The position numbers and the translations under genes are program-made. From contig NZ_CALPDF010000031.1 of NCBI RefSeq assembly GCF_943193175.1, positions 1 through 54,450 of the forward strand: 54,450 nucleotides of DNA. The letters are read 5' to 3'. Positions within the stretch are counted from its first letter, which is position 1; the number at the start of each line of letters is the position of its first letter. Below, in pieces: positions 15,522 to 25,302 of this stretch. The notes under the pieces are model-generated. The model worked only from the letters and a program-made list of their open reading frames with translations, made no database searches and was not told the origin of the DNA. Origin of the DNA: Neobacillus muris. GTDB taxonomy: Bacteria > Bacillota > Bacilli > Bacillales > Cytobacillaceae.

Positions 15522-17126
15522 ATGGCCAAAATACAAAATCCAGTATTAAAAGGTTTTAATCCTGACCCGAGCATTTGCCGGGCGGGTGACGATTATTATA
15601 TTGCTGTTTCAACATTTGAATGGTTCCCTGGAGTTCAAATCCATCATTCGAAGGATTTGATCCATTGGCATCTCATCTCACGTCCGTTAAATCGGATTTC
15701 ATTAATCGATATGAAGGGAAACCCCAATTCCGGCGGCGTTTGGGCACCGTGCTTAACCTACGCTGACGGGAAATTCTGGCTGATTTATTCCGATGTGAAA
15801 ATGCATTCCGGTGCATGGAAGGATACGCACAACTACTTGACCACCTGTGAAACGATTGATGGGGAGTGGAGCGACCCCATTTATTTAAATAGTTCAGGCT
15901 TTGACCCTTCCCTTTTCCACGATGTGGACGGAAGGAAATATATCATCAATATGCTATGGGACCAAAGAACCTATAAGCATTCCTTTGGGGGCATTGTCCT
16001 GCAGGAATACTCCCATGCGGAAAAACGGTTAATCGGCAAGCCAAAAGTTATTTTTGAAGGAACGGACATTAGACTGACAGAGGGTCCGCATTTATATCAT
16101 ATTGACGGTTACTACTATCTGTTGACTGCAGAAGGCGGTACAAGATATGCGCATGCTGCCACGCTGGCAAGATCCAAGAGTATTGAAGGGCCATATGAGC
16201 TGCATCCTGACCATCCTCTCCTTACTTCTTGGCACGATCCCAGAAACCCGCTGCAAAAATGCGGGCATGCCTCCATCGTCCAAACCCAAACAAATGAATG
16301 GTATTTAGCCCATTTAACTGGCAGGCCGCTTGCTCACGAAGATAAGCCAGTTCTGGATTATCGCGGTTTTTGCCCGCTTGGAAGGGAGACTGCCATTCAA
16401 AAACTTGAGTGGAGAGATGGCTGGCCGTATGTGGTAGGAGGAAAACAGGGATCAGTTGAAGTGGAAGCTCCTAAAATGGCAGAGGTGAAATGGGAGCGGG
16501 ATTATGAAGCAGTGGATCATTTTGACAGTCCAACGTTAAACCATCATTTCCAGTCATTGCGAATTCCATTAGCGGAAGAGATCATGTCCCTGACAGACAG
16601 GCCGGGAAATTTGCGCCTTTATGGAAAGGAATCATTAACCTCTTGCTTTACCCAAGCGCTGGTGGCAAGGCGCTGGCAGTCCTTGCATTTTGATGCAGCC
16701 ACAGCGGTTTCGTTCCAGCCGGAGACATTCCAGCAGTCAGCAGGCTTGATCTGCTACTACAATACCGAGAACTGGACATCGGTCCAAATTACCTGGGACG
16801 AAGAAAAAGGCAGGATAATTGACATTGTGAGATGCGATAACTTTGCTTTCTCCCAGCCGCTTCAAGGTTCAGAAATCCAAATTCCGGAATCGGTGGAGTA
16901 CGTCCATTTCAAAGTGAAAGTCAGGGAACATGCCTATCAATTCTCGTATTCTTTTGACAACGAAACATGGAACGACATTTCTGCAATCTTCGAATCTTAT
17001 AAACTGTCAGATGAGTATGTCCGGCTTAACGGATTTACCGGCGCGTTTGTAGGCATGCATTGCCAGGATACAAGAGGAACAAGCCGGCCGGCTGATTTTG
17101 ATTATTTTGCCTATCAAGAACAATAA
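15522..17126 (+). CDS. GH43 glycoside hydrolase (beta-xylosidase/arabinofuranosidase type)
   Basis: The 534-residue intracellular enzyme has an N-terminal five-bladed propeller and a C-terminal beta-sandwich (about 320-534). The catalytic base Asp15 lies in [10 protein letters not shown] and the acid Glu in [28 protein letters not shown] and [16 protein letters not shown] are further family marks. No signal peptide is present, so it acts on imported xylo-oligosaccharides. The family start is ATG at 15522, with GGGAGG 10 nt upstream; ATG at 15462 has no ribosome binding site. It is the first gene of a pentose module with the dehydratase and aldolase downstream. Substrate preference (xylose versus arabinose) cannot be fixed from the sequence. 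Confidence 0.85.
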   Translation: MAKIQNPVLKGFNPDPSICRAGDDYYIAVSTFEWFPGVQIHHSKDLIHWHLISRPLNRISLIDMKGNPNSGGVWAPCLTYADGKFWLIYSDVKMHSGAWKDTHNYLTTCETIDGEWSDPIYLNSSGFDPSLFHDVDGRKYIINMLWDQRTYKHSFGGIVLQEYSHAEKRLIGKPKVIFEGTDIRLTEGPHLYHIDGYYYLLTAEGGTRYAHAATLARSKSIEGPYELHPDHPLLTSWHDPRNPLQKCGHASIVQTQTNEWYLAHLTGRPLAHEDKPVLDYRGFCPLGRETAIQKLEWRDGWPYVVGGKQGSVEVEAPKMAEVKWERDYEAVDHFDSPTLNHHFQSLRIPLAEEIMSLTDRPGNLRLYGKESLTSCFTQALVARRWQSLHFDAATAVSFQPETFQQSAGLICYYNTENWTSVQITWDEEKGRIIDIVRCDNFAFSQPLQGSEIQIPESVEYVHFKVKVREHAYQFSYSFDNETWNDISAIFESYKLSDEYVRLNGFTGAFVGMHCQDTRGTSRPADFDYFAYQEQ

Positions 17127-17155
17127 TACATTTCTTTGAAAGGAAGGGAATCAAG

Positions 17156-17840
17156 ATGGAATGGCTTCAGGTGAAAAATAATCGAATTGCGGATTCAATA
17201 GGGAATCCCATCCAACTTAGAGGCACGTGCATTGGCGGCTGGATGAATATGGAGGACTTCATTAACTGCTACACTGGAACCATATCATATTCCTCTATGG
17301 GTCGGGGAATTTGGCTCTGTTTATAATGGGCCAGAAAATGAAATTCCAGACCGCTTAAGCGTAATGGACGATCAAATTGGCATTTTTGAAGATTTTGGCG
17401 CTCATTGGACAACTTGGACGTATAAAGATGTTGGTGTTATGGGATTGGTGACACTTGTTCCGAAATCGGAGTATATCGAAAGGCTTTCCTCCATTTTTAT
17501 AATGAAACATGCCTTAAATACCGACGATTGGATGATTTGGCTGCCAGGCTATAAGGCAAGGCAGTCAGTGGAGGACCTGGCTTACCATTTGGAAGCGGTG
17601 GTTAATCCGGAAATGTCGAACGCCGCTAATCTTTCCAGCCTTTCGCAAGCTATTCTCACGGTTTATGCTGGGGCGTTGATCCAGCCTGAATATGCAAAGA
17701 TTTTTAAAGATTTATCTGAAGAGGAAATCGATGTGATCAAGCAGTCGTTTGCCTTTAAAAACTGCAAGATCAATGAAGGGCTGCTAAACATACTGAAAAA
17801 ATACACAAACGCAAAAGTTCGGTTGGGAAAAAATGACTAG
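17156..17840 (+). pseudogene. GH5-type glycoside hydrolase, internally deleted
   Basis: The N-terminal piece starts after AAGGAAGGG with [16 protein letters not shown] and runs through [17 protein letters not shown], a GH5 beginning. At about 17270-17280 the reading frame changes. The other frame then continues [18 protein letters not shown], which holds the nucleophile Glu, and [19 protein letters not shown], on to a 150-residue tail ending at 17840. The catalytic barrel between these points, including the acid/base Glu, is missing; GH5 proteins of this type usually exceed 400 residues. The original frame stops soon after the junction. A single out-of-frame deletion explains it. Confidence 0.8.
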
Positions 17841-17844
17841 GATG

Positions 17845-17893
17845 AAGGCTGATTTCAAATGTTTTTTTTCAGGATCATTTGAAATCAGCTTTT
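17845..17893 (+). terminator. Terminator after GH5 pseudogene
   Basis: GCTGATTTCAAATG (17848-17861) pairs perfectly with CATTTGAAATCAGC (17876-17889), followed by TTTT. It separates the glycosidase part from the dehydratase/aldolase part. Confidence 0.85.
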
Positions 17894-17948
17894 GCGATGA
17901 TTAGCATTCAAACTATTGGATTTGCTTAAAAGCTAAAGGAGGATGACG

Positions 17949-19946
17949 ATGGCGATTAACTCCATTTATGGCGATAGCCAATCAATCTATGATATAAGGA
18001 CACATGCAGCTGGGCCTGAGGGTTCACTGCCATTGACTCCTGAAATGTTAAGAGAACGGCCCAGCGGCGATATTTTTGGGATGACCATGAATGCTGGCAT
18101 GGGCTGGGATCCAGCCAAGCTCCTTGGAAAAGAGGTGCTGATCATTGGCACATTGGGCGGCATTCGCGATCAGGATGGGACACCGATTGCCTTAGGCTTC
18201 CATACCGGGAATTATGAATTAGGACTGCAAATGAGGGCGGCTGCAGAAGAAGTTGCCAAATGGGGCGGAGTTCCCTTTGCATCCTTTGTAAGTGATCCAT
18301 GTGATGGCCGCTCTCAAGGGACACCAGGCATGTTTGACTCGCTTCCCTATCGAAATGATGCTGCGATTGTCATGCGGCGCTTGATTCGCTCCCTGCCAAC
18401 TGGACGCACGGTCATAGGTGTGGCAACCTGCGATAAAGGCTTGCCGGCGACGATGATCGCACTCGCTTCAATGCATAATCGGACAACGATCCTCGTCCCA
18501 GGCGGATCTACTCTTCCGCCCACTGAAGGGGAGGATACCGGCAAGGTTCAAACGATTGGGGCAAGGTTTGCCAATCATGAGCTTTCATTGGAGGAAGCCG
18601 CAAGACTAGGCTGTGTGGCGTGCGGGTCTTCTGGAGGAGGGTGCCAGTTCTTAGGAACAGCCGGAACAGCTCAAGTGGTTGCAGAGGCATTGGGCATGGC
18701 CCTGCCTCACTCAGCGCTGGCGCCATCTGGCCAGACAGTTTGGGAAGAAATAGCGAAACAGTCGGCACGTGCAGCGCTGGAAATGGAAAAGAAGGGAATC
18801 ACCACGAAGGAGATTCTGACAGATCAAGCGATTGAGAATGCCATGGTACTTCACGCTGCCTTTGGGGGATCGACAAACTTGCTGCTGCATCTCCCTGCTA
18901 TAGCACATGCAGCTGGCTGCAAGGTACCAACGGTGGATGATTGGGAGAGAATCAATAAAAAAGTGCCTCGTCTTGTAAGCGTGCTGCCAAATGGGCCGGC
19001 AAACCATCCAACCGTTCGAGTATTCTTGGCTGGGGGCGTGCCAGAAGTGATGCTTCATTTAAGAAAATTAGGTCTTCTGCATGAAGACGTTCTTACCGCG
19101 ACAGGGGAAACGCTGCGGACAAACCTTGAATGGTGGGAAACTTCTGAACGCCGCCATAAATTTAGGCAGCTATTAGTGGAACATGATGGAGTCCAGCCAG
19201 ACGAAGTCATCATGAGTCCGGCCCAAGCAAAAGCACGAGGTTTAACGTCCACTGTAACCTTCCCAAAGGGAAACTTAGCGCCAGAGGGCTCCGTTATCAA
19301 ATCAACTTCCATTGACCCATCTGTAGCCGGTGAGGACGGGGTTTATCGGCATACGGGGCCGGCGAAGGTATTTACCTCTGAAAAAGCAGCCATCAGGGCT
19401 ATCAAGATCGGTGATATTAAAGCCGGGGACATCATGGTTGTCATGGGCGGCGGACCGTTAGGAACCGGAATGGAAGAAACCTATCAATTAACATCTGCCT
19501 TAAAACACTTGTCGTATGGAAAACACGTATCGTTGATTACAGATGCCCGCTTTTCAGGCGTCTCAACGGGAGCATGTATTGGCCATATTGGACCAGAGGC
19601 ATTAGCTGGCGGGCCCATTGGCAAATTGCGTGATGGCGACATCATTGAGATTATTGTCGATCGGGAAAATTTGGCCGGCTCTGTTAACTTCATTGGCACA
19701 AATGAGAAGAGATTGCCAATGGAAGAGGCCGCGAGAGTATTAGAGGAACGTGACAGGCATCCAGAACTTAGGCCAGATCCTGGGCTGCCGGATGATACCC
19801 GTTTATGGGCTGCGCTTCAATCTGTCAGTGGAGGAACCTGGAGGGGCAGCGTTTATGATACAGACCGAATTATTGAAGTATTAAATGCTGGCATGGAAGC
19901 ATTGACGAAAAAGAAAGAATCAGAGGCAGTTAAATCATTTTTATAG
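17949..19946 (+). CDS. yjhG: D-xylonate dehydratase, YjhG/YagF family
   Basis: A 665-residue member of the IlvD/Edd dehydratase superfamily, with the length and wording of YjhG/YagF. It converts D-xylonate to 2-keto-3-deoxy-D-xylonate using an iron-sulfur cluster. Visible signatures include [50 protein letters not shown] and the C-terminal [33 protein letters not shown] is placed ideally for ATG at 17949 (6 nt); ATG at 17943 touches it. It is followed 21 nt later by the aldolase for its product, so the two form a non-phosphorylative pentose pathway (Dahms type). No xylose dehydrogenase or lactonase gene is present here. Confidence 0.9.
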   Translation: MAINSIYGDSQSIYDIRTHAAGPEGSLPLTPEMLRERPSGDIFGMTMNAGMGWDPAKLLGKEVLIIGTLGGIRDQDGTPIALGFHTGNYELGLQMRAAAEEVAKWGGVPFASFVSDPCDGRSQGTPGMFDSLPYRNDAAIVMRRLIRSLPTGRTVIGVATCDKGLPATMIALASMHNRTTILVPGGSTLPPTEGEDTGKVQTIGARFANHELSLEEAARLGCVACGSSGGGCQFLGTAGTAQVVAEALGMALPHSALAPSGQTVWEEIAKQSARAALEMEKKGITTKEILTDQAIENAMVLHAAFGGSTNLLLHLPAIAHAAGCKVPTVDDWERINKKVPRLVSVLPNGPANHPTVRVFLAGGVPEVMLHLRKLGLLHEDVLTATGETLRTNLEWWETSERRHKFRQLLVEHDGVQPDEVIMSPAQAKARGLTSTVTFPKGNLAPEGSVIKSTSIDPSVAGEDGVYRHTGPAKVFTSEKAAIRAIKIGDIKAGDIMVVMGGGPLGTGMEETYQLTSALKHLSYGKHVSLITDARFSGVSTGACIGHIGPEALAGGPIGKLRDGDIIEIIVDRENLAGSVNFIGTNEKRLPMEEAARVLEERDRHPELRPDPGLPDDTRLWAALQSVSGGTWRGSVYDTDRIIEVLNAGMEALTKKKESEAVKSFL

Positions 19947-19967
19947 CTGGCACAAGGAGAGGAATTT

Positions 19968-20900
19968 ATGAAAAAAGCGAGTTTTTTAACCCCTGTTGTT
20001 ACTGCCTTTGATGCTGAGGGAAATTTGGACCAACAGGCAAACAAAAGGATTTATGACTTTTTAATGAATAATGGTATTGACGGTTTAGTCATTATGGGCA
20101 GCACGGGTGAGTTTTTCTCGATGCAGGATGCCCAAAGGAAAGAATTAATTGATCTTGCAGTCAGCCATGTCAATCATCGGGCAAAAGTGTATATTGGAAC
20201 AGCCTGCATGTCAGTGGAGGAGACGATTATTCTTTCGAACTATGCAGTGGCTGCTGGCGCGGATGGTGTCATGATTATCAGTCCCTATTATTTTGCGCTT
20301 TCGGATGAAAGTGTCGAATATTATTATGATCAAGTGGCACAGGCGGTGAACGGAGATGTTTATCTATACAATTTTCCTGCCAGAACTGGCCATGATTTGT
20401 CACCAGAAGTCACGCTTAACCTGTTAAGAAAACATAAAAATATTAAAGGGTATAAAGATACGGTTACGGAAATGGCACATACCCGAAAGTTAATTCAAAC
20501 TGTACAGAACGAATTCCCTGACTTTATCATTTACTCAGGGTTTGATGAAAATTTTGCCCATAATCTTCTTAGCGGTGGAAATGGCTGTATCGGGGGACTT
20601 TCTAATATATTTCCAGAGGTATTTTCCGAATGGGTGAGGGCCATCAATGAAAAAGATCTTGAAAAAGTCGCTGCAGTCCAGAAAATAGTGGACAAAATGA
20701 TGAAGCTATATGATATTGGCACACCATTTATACCGATTACGAAAAATGCGATGATCCAGAGGGGGATCCCATTGCAAGGATTTTGTCAAAAACCGTTACT
20801 CCCTCCTGATCAAAAACAAACAGATGCCATTCAGGCACTTTTGCAAGAAATCGATGCTTTAATGGCTGCTGTTCTGCCAGATGTAACAATGGTGCTTTAG
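19968..20900 (+). CDS. yjhH: 2-keto-3-deoxy-pentonate aldolase, YjhH/YagE family (DapA superfamily)
   Basis: A 310-residue class I aldolase of the DapA/NAL superfamily. GSTGEFFSM is the pyruvate-binding motif, YNFPARTG holds the conserved Tyr, and IKGYKDT has the Schiff-base Lys. Next to a YjhG-type dehydratase, the expected reaction is cleavage of 2-keto-3-deoxy-xylonate to pyruvate and glycolaldehyde. The ATG follows AAGGAGAGG. A strong terminator after the stop ends the unit. By sequence alone, N-acetylneuraminate or dihydrodipicolinate activity cannot be excluded; context decides. Confidence 0.85.
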   Translation: MKKASFLTPVVTAFDAEGNLDQQANKRIYDFLMNNGIDGLVIMGSTGEFFSMQDAQRKELIDLAVSHVNHRAKVYIGTACMSVEETIILSNYAVAAGADGVMIISPYYFALSDESVEYYYDQVAQAVNGDVYLYNFPARTGHDLSPEVTLNLLRKHKNIKGYKDTVTEMAHTRKLIQTVQNEFPDFIIYSGFDENFAHNLLSGGNGCIGGLSNIFPEVFSEWVRAINEKDLEKVAAVQKIVDKMMKLYDIGTPFIPITKNAMIQRGIPLQGFCQKPLLPPDQKQTDAIQALLQEIDALMAAVLPDVTMVL

Positions 20901-20917
20901 CCAGCCTTTAATCACAT

Positions 20918-20964
20918 AAAAAAACGGCGTGATAAACTGGTCCCAGCTTACACGCCGTTTTTTT
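20918..20964 (+). terminator. Terminator of the xylonate unit
   Basis: AAAAAAACGGCGTG (20918-20931) pairs with CACGCCGTTTTTTT (20951-20964) around a 19-nt loop. Confidence 0.9.
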
Positions 20965-21239
20965 GCGCAAAATTCTCTTCCATAAACTAGGAAAGAATTT
21001 ATCCCTTTTCCGCTGCCTAATAAAAAATAGTGTACATTCAGTTGTTTCTTTCCTAGAATATATCTGAAACAAATTTATCAGATGAGTATCATAGTTTGAT
21101 TACTTAAAAATCATCGAGCGTATTACAATTGCTTCTGCCAACTCAAAGTGCAATAATTTTATCAAACTAATACTCCATGGGATAATAGAGAAGACAGAAG
21201 TTTTCCTGATAGCTATTTTGAAAGGGAGGAACACGCAAT
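20965..21239. other. Upstream region of the PBP gene
   Basis: About 275 bp without an ORF. TAGTTTGAT (21092-21100) and ATCAAACTA (21161-21169) form a widely spaced inverted repeat that could be paired binding sites. AAAGGGAGG precedes the PBP start. No confident promoter was assigned. Confidence 0.35.
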
Positions 21240-23903
21240 ATGTCAGAAGAGTATCGCTCTCGTACAGAGCGAAGAAAAATACAAGAACAAAAGCAAAGAG
21301 CTTCAAAACAACAAGGGAACAAGAAACCTGGAAAAAGTGTCTGGAAAAAAATATTCTATATTTGTCTGACCCTAGGGCTTGTCTTGCTCCTAGCGGGTGC
21401 CGGCGCTTTTCTATGGATTATTAAAGATGTGCCGAAGTTTGATGAAACGTTATTAAAAGATCCGTTATCATCTGAGGTATATGCTGCTGATGAGAAAACT
21501 TTAATCGCCGAGATCGGTACTGAAAAGCGGGATGATATATCGATTGATCAAATACCGGATGTCCTCAAAAATGCGGTGTTGGCGACAGAGGATGCCCGTT
21601 TTTATGAGCATCATGGAATTGATGTGAAGCGGACACTTGTTGCCGTTTTTACGAATATCACTTCTGGTACTTCTCAAGGCGGAAGCACAATTACCCAGCA
21701 AATTGTGAAAAATTCACTTTTATCGACCGAGAAAACCGTGACACGTAAGGTGAAGGAATGGTATTTGGCCATCCAATTAGAACGAAAATTTACAAAAGAT
21801 CAAATTCTAGAAATGTATTTTAATAAAAATTTGTATGGCAGTGATGTGTATGGGGTCGCAAAAGCAGCAGAACGCTTCTTCGGATTGGGTCCGGATGAGC
21901 TGGATCAATTGACGCTTGAACAAGCGGCCTTGCTGGCAGGGATTCCGCAAAGCCCAAACAACTATATTCCTACTGTGGAAAGCAATCTTCCGAATGCAGA
22001 AAAACGAAGAAATATGGTTCTTCAGTATATGGAAAGACATGGCTATATTTCTGAATCAGAAATGAAACGGGCACAAAGCACGCCGATTGCAGATACGTTA
22101 AATATTCAGCAAAAACAGACCAATAAATACCAGGCATTTGTAGATACGGTGATTCAAGAAGTTCAGACCAAAACAAATGCGAATATCTTTGAAGACGGGT
22201 TGAAAATTTATACAACCATTGACCCGGAAATCCAGCAAATAACCGAAGATGTGCTATCTACCGATGAGTATATTAGCTATCCAGAAAATGATAAATTGCA
22301 ATCAGCAGTTGTCATTTTGGATACACAAACGGGTGCCATCAAAGCGATCGGCGGCGGGAGAAATTATCAAACCGGCGGCTATAACTATGCCACAAAGATT
22401 AAGCGCCATCCCGGTTCAACGATTAAACCGATTCTGGATTACGGCCCAGCCATTGAAAAATTCCAATGGTCGACGGGACATATTTTAAAGGATGAACCGT
22501 ATGAATACTCTAATGGGACCCCGATCCGCAATGCCGGCCGGTCTTATGCTGGAGATAGAACCATCAGGGATCATCTGGCACAGTCGAGAAATATTCCGGC
22601 TTTAAAAACGTATCAAGAAGTAGGAGCAGACTATGCAACGGATTTTGCCAATAGTCTAGGTTTCCCTATTACAGATGCACAAAAGGCAAATGAATCGAAT
22701 GCTATTGGTGCCATTGATGCCGCATCCCCGCTGATTATGGCGGGTGCATATGCCGCATTTGGAAATGGCGGTTACTATATTGAACCATATACGGTTTCAA
22801 AAATTATCCATGCAGATGGAACAGAAGAGAAATTAGCTTCTAGCAAAAAGAAAGTGATGGAGGATTATACGGCCTTCCTCATCACGGATATGCTGCGGAC
22901 AGTTGTGGATTCCGGCACAGGGACCATGGCAAATATTCCCAGCCTTGATTTAGCGGGCAAAACGGGGACCACCAGCTTCGATCAATCGGCCATAGAGAAA
23001 TATGGGTTACCAAATAATGCAACGCGGGACGCCTGGTTTGTCGGATATACGCCGCAATACACCGGAGCGGTTTGGACAGGCTACACCGAAACGAAATCGA
23101 AGGATGACTATTTAGGAACCAATAGTGCGAATTTTTCTAAGCAGGTGTTTAAAGCAATCCTGTCCCGGACAGATGCAAGCAAGGAAAAATTTAAACAGCC
23201 AAGCAGTGTGGCGAAATCTGGGAATGAATACTATGTAAAAGGCGGGGAAAAACCGAAACCGCCGAAGCCGGATAAACCGACAGATGTGAAGGCAGCCTAT
23301 GATGAAGCTTCAGACAGCATTTTATTAACCTGGAATCACACATCTGAAAATGGTTCCGAAACCACCTTTGAAGTTTCTTACACCGTGGATGGAAAAACAA
23401 CCAGCTTGCCGGCTGCGAGTGACAGGCAAGCAGTTCTGCAAAGCCCTGAAAAAGGAAAGACCTATGTATTCAATGTGGTTGCGGTTACGGATGGCGCCAA
23501 GAGTGATGCTGCCTCAGCTTCCTTAACGGTTGAAGGGCAAGAAGAAGTGCTAAAAGGTCCAAGTGAATTGCAAGCTAAATATGATAAAAATTCGAATCAA
23601 ATTGTGATCACTTGGAAAAACAATAATGCCAATGCCCAAAATGTAAGCTATACAGTTACATATTCGGTAAATGGCAATACCCAAACATTAGCGACAACAT
23701 CAGGTACAAATGCAACATTGAGCAGCCCGCAGCCAGGCCAAAAGTATGTCATTTCGGTTGTGGCTTCCAATGATGCAGGAACCAGTGAGCCGGCTTCAAC
23801 CTCTATTACAGTAGAGTTTAAAGAGAAAAATGAAAACAACAACAATGGGAATGTTGGAGAGGCAGAAACAGGGAATGAAGATGCGAGAAAAGCCCATCCT
23901 TAG
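21240..23903 (+). CDS. ponA: Class A penicillin-binding protein 1A with FN3 domains
   Basis: An 887-residue bifunctional peptidoglycan synthase. A basic cytoplasmic tail and one membrane anchor (about 37-62) come first. The GT51 transglycosylase follows, with ATEDARFYEHHG (catalytic Glu117) and GGSTITQQ. Then comes the transpeptidase, with Ser393 in HPGSTIKP, SRN in AQSRNIPAL, and KTGTT. Two fibronectin type III domains (about 675-760 and 770-860) and an Asn-rich tail end the protein, as in B. subtilis PonA. There, ponA is downstream of recU; here recU is absent and the gene stands alone, so it may be a second copy or a relocated gene. The ATG follows AAAGGGAGG. Confidence 0.9.
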   Translation: MSEEYRSRTERRKIQEQKQRASKQQGNKKPGKSVWKKIFYICLTLGLVLLLAGAGAFLWIIKDVPKFDETLLKDPLSSEVYAADEKTLIAEIGTEKRDDISIDQIPDVLKNAVLATEDARFYEHHGIDVKRTLVAVFTNITSGTSQGGSTITQQIVKNSLLSTEKTVTRKVKEWYLAIQLERKFTKDQILEMYFNKNLYGSDVYGVAKAAERFFGLGPDELDQLTLEQAALLAGIPQSPNNYIPTVESNLPNAEKRRNMVLQYMERHGYISESEMKRAQSTPIADTLNIQQKQTNKYQAFVDTVIQEVQTKTNANIFEDGLKIYTTIDPEIQQITEDVLSTDEYISYPENDKLQSAVVILDTQTGAIKAIGGGRNYQTGGYNYATKIKRHPGSTIKPILDYGPAIEKFQWSTGHILKDEPYEYSNGTPIRNAGRSYAGDRTIRDHLAQSRNIPALKTYQEVGADYATDFANSLGFPITDAQKANESNAIGAIDAASPLIMAGAYAAFGNGGYYIEPYTVSKIIHADGTEEKLASSKKKVMEDYTAFLITDMLRTVVDSGTGTMANIPSLDLAGKTGTTSFDQSAIEKYGLPNNATRDAWFVGYTPQYTGAVWTGYTETKSKDDYLGTNSANFSKQVFKAILSRTDASKEKFKQPSSVAKSGNEYYVKGGEKPKPPKPDKPTDVKAAYDEASDSILLTWNHTSENGSETTFEVSYTVDGKTTSLPAASDRQAVLQSPEKGKTYVFNVVAVTDGAKSDAASASLTVEGQEEVLKGPSELQAKYDKNSNQIVITWKNNNANAQNVSYTVTYSVNGNTQTLATTSGTNATLSSPQPGQKYVISVVASNDAGTSEPASTSITVEFKEKNENNNNGNVGEAETGNEDARKAHP

Positions 23904-23914
23904 TGTGCTAAGTG

Positions 23915-23975
23915 AAGAAGGGGCTGTCCATTAAGGGGTCTGACCCCTTGCTTTTTGGACAGCCCCTTCTTTTTC
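23915..23975 (+). terminator. Branched terminator of ponA
   Basis: AAGAAGGGGCTGTCCA pairs with TGGACAGCCCCTTCTT. A second hairpin, AAGGGGTC/GACCCCTT, is nested inside, and a T run follows. The outer stem shares its GGGGCTGTCC core with the hairpin after mqo. Confidence 0.9.
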
Positions 23976-24075
23976 AGTGTCAAATGGAGTTCTCTATTTG
24001 AGAGAAAAGTATTGCTTGTGGCAGAAAATATGATAGGATTTTTTTAAATATATAAACAAATAAAAAAATCAATAA

Positions 24076-24195
24076 GGTCTTGAATGGAAACCAACTTTAA
24101 AAGTAATTGAAGAATATGCCGCAGCTTGGGAAGGCTGGCAGGCGTATGCTGTATTTTATCTATGGAGGTCCTTATATGAACAGCAGAGTATATAA
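24076..24195 (+). pseudogene. alkA: alkA C-terminal relic overlapping ogt
   Basis: After a stop codon, 39 codons encode EWKPTLKVIEEYAAAWEGWQ, then AYAVFYLWRSLYEQ. This is the C-terminal helix pair of AlkA-type 3-methyladenine DNA glycosylases (W.P.R..A..YLWRSL). The remaining 250 or so residues are absent. The stop (24193-24195) overlaps the ogt start by 20 nt, which preserves the alkA-ogt operon junction known in Bacillus. The promoter and body of alkA were therefore deleted. It has no own start and is not expected to be active. Confidence 0.7.
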
Positions 24196-24667
24196 ACTAG
24201 ATTACGAATCGCCGATTGGGGTTTTAGAAATAATCGGAACAGAAGAAGCAATTGGTTCAATCCTATTCACTGAGCGGGACAAAGCAGTCAACCTCCTTCA
24301 AGAGGAAACGCCAAAGGTTTTAAAACTTTGCTTTCAGCAGCTGGATGAATACTTTAAAGGCATTCGCCATGAATTCACATTCCCCTATCAAATGGAAGGG
24401 ACCGACTTTCAAAAAACAGTATGGAACGCCTTAAAGGCCATCCCTTACGCCGAAACGGGGTCCTATAAAGATATTGCTGTTTCCATTGGCAATGAAAAAG
24501 CCATCAGGGCGGTCGGCAGTGCAAACGGCAAAAACAAGTTAAGCATTGTCATCCCTTGTCATCGAATTATCGGCTCAAATGGAAAATTAACCGGTTATGC
24601 AGGAGGGTTATGGAGAAAAGAATGGCTTCTGCAGCATGAGAGGACGTTTAAAGATGCTCCGAAATAA
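24176..24667 (+). CDS. ogt: O6-methylguanine-DNA methyltransferase
   Basis: The 163-residue suicide enzyme transfers alkyl groups from O6-alkylguanine in DNA to Cys128 in the motif IVIPCHRIIG. The GTDFQKTVWNALKAIPYAET helix and the DNA-binding NEKAIRAVGSANGKN are present. ATG at 24176 has GGAGG 8 nt upstream; the open frame reaches back to 24107 without a ribosome binding site. The Shine-Dalgarno sequence lies inside the alkA relic, so expression now depends on whatever promoter replaced the alkA one. A strong terminator follows. Confidence 0.9.
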   Translation: MNSRVYKLDYESPIGVLEIIGTEEAIGSILFTERDKAVNLLQEETPKVLKLCFQQLDEYFKGIRHEFTFPYQMEGTDFQKTVWNALKAIPYAETGSYKDIAVSIGNEKAIRAVGSANGKNKLSIVIPCHRIIGSNGKLTGYAGGLWRKEWLLQHERTFKDAPK

Positions 24668-24709
24668 GAAAAGCCCTGCCTAATGATTAGTGCAGGGCTT
24701 TTCTTATTT
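24664..24709 (+). terminator. Terminator of ogt
   Basis: AATAAGAAAAGCCCTGC pairs with GCAGGGCTTTTCTTATT and starts within the stop codon region. Confidence 0.9.
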
Positions 24710-24822
24710 TACATGGCGATGATAAAGGAAAATATGGAGTTTTATTGAATTAATATATATACGAGAATGGAATTTGATGGTGGCAGAGATCATTATAAAA
24801 TGATTATTACGGGGTGATTATA

Positions 24823-25212
24823 GTGAAGGCTGCTGTTAATAAAGATTGGCTGATTGAACAATTGAAAAACAAGGATGTCAAAGTTGTGGATTGCCGGTTT
24901 GAATTAGGAAAACCGGATAAAGGGGAAAAGCTTTATCAAGAAAGCCATATCCCGGGTGCCATCAACAAATTTTGGGCCGAAGGATTGGAGCAAGGCAGAT
25001 TTAAACATAGCGAAGAACAGAAAAAAAGATTTGCCGAGCTGGACCAGGCTGAGCCTATTATTGTTTACTGCGGATCAGGCGTAACAGCCACCCCCAATTA
25101 CATTGCCTTCAAAATGGCAGGTTTTCAAAATGTAAAACTATATGCAGGAAGCTACAGTGATTGGGTTTCTTATAACGAGAATCCAGTGGCAAAAGGGAAA
25201 GAATCCTACTAG
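24823..25212 (+). CDS. Single-domain rhodanese formed by collapse of a two-domain sulfurtransferase
   Basis: The 129-residue protein keeps the start of the first domain of an SseA/TST-type sulfurtransferase (VVDCRFELGKPDKGEKLYQE, HIPGA at 42-46). It then continues directly as the second domain (INKFWAEGLEQGRFK, IIVYCGSGVTATPNY, KLYAGSYSDWVSYNENP). Full-length relatives have about 280 residues and carry HIPGA in both domains. The product looks like an in-frame deletion between the two HIPGA sequences. The active-site Cys83 loop CGSGVTA is kept, so sulfurtransferase activity is possible. GTG at 24823 with GGGGTGAT upstream is preferred to GTG at 24814. Confidence 0.8.
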   Translation: MKAAVNKDWLIEQLKNKDVKVVDCRFELGKPDKGEKLYQESHIPGAINKFWAEGLEQGRFKHSEEQKKRFAELDQAEPIIVYCGSGVTATPNYIAFKMAGFQNVKLYAGSYSDWVSYNENPVAKGKESY

Positions 25213-25302
25213 GTCTTTTAAGAATTAGTGGAGGATCAGGTGACGCTTTCCTGCAACTTAAGTATAATTTATATAAAAAGGGAAACGGGACGTGAGTATA
25301 GG

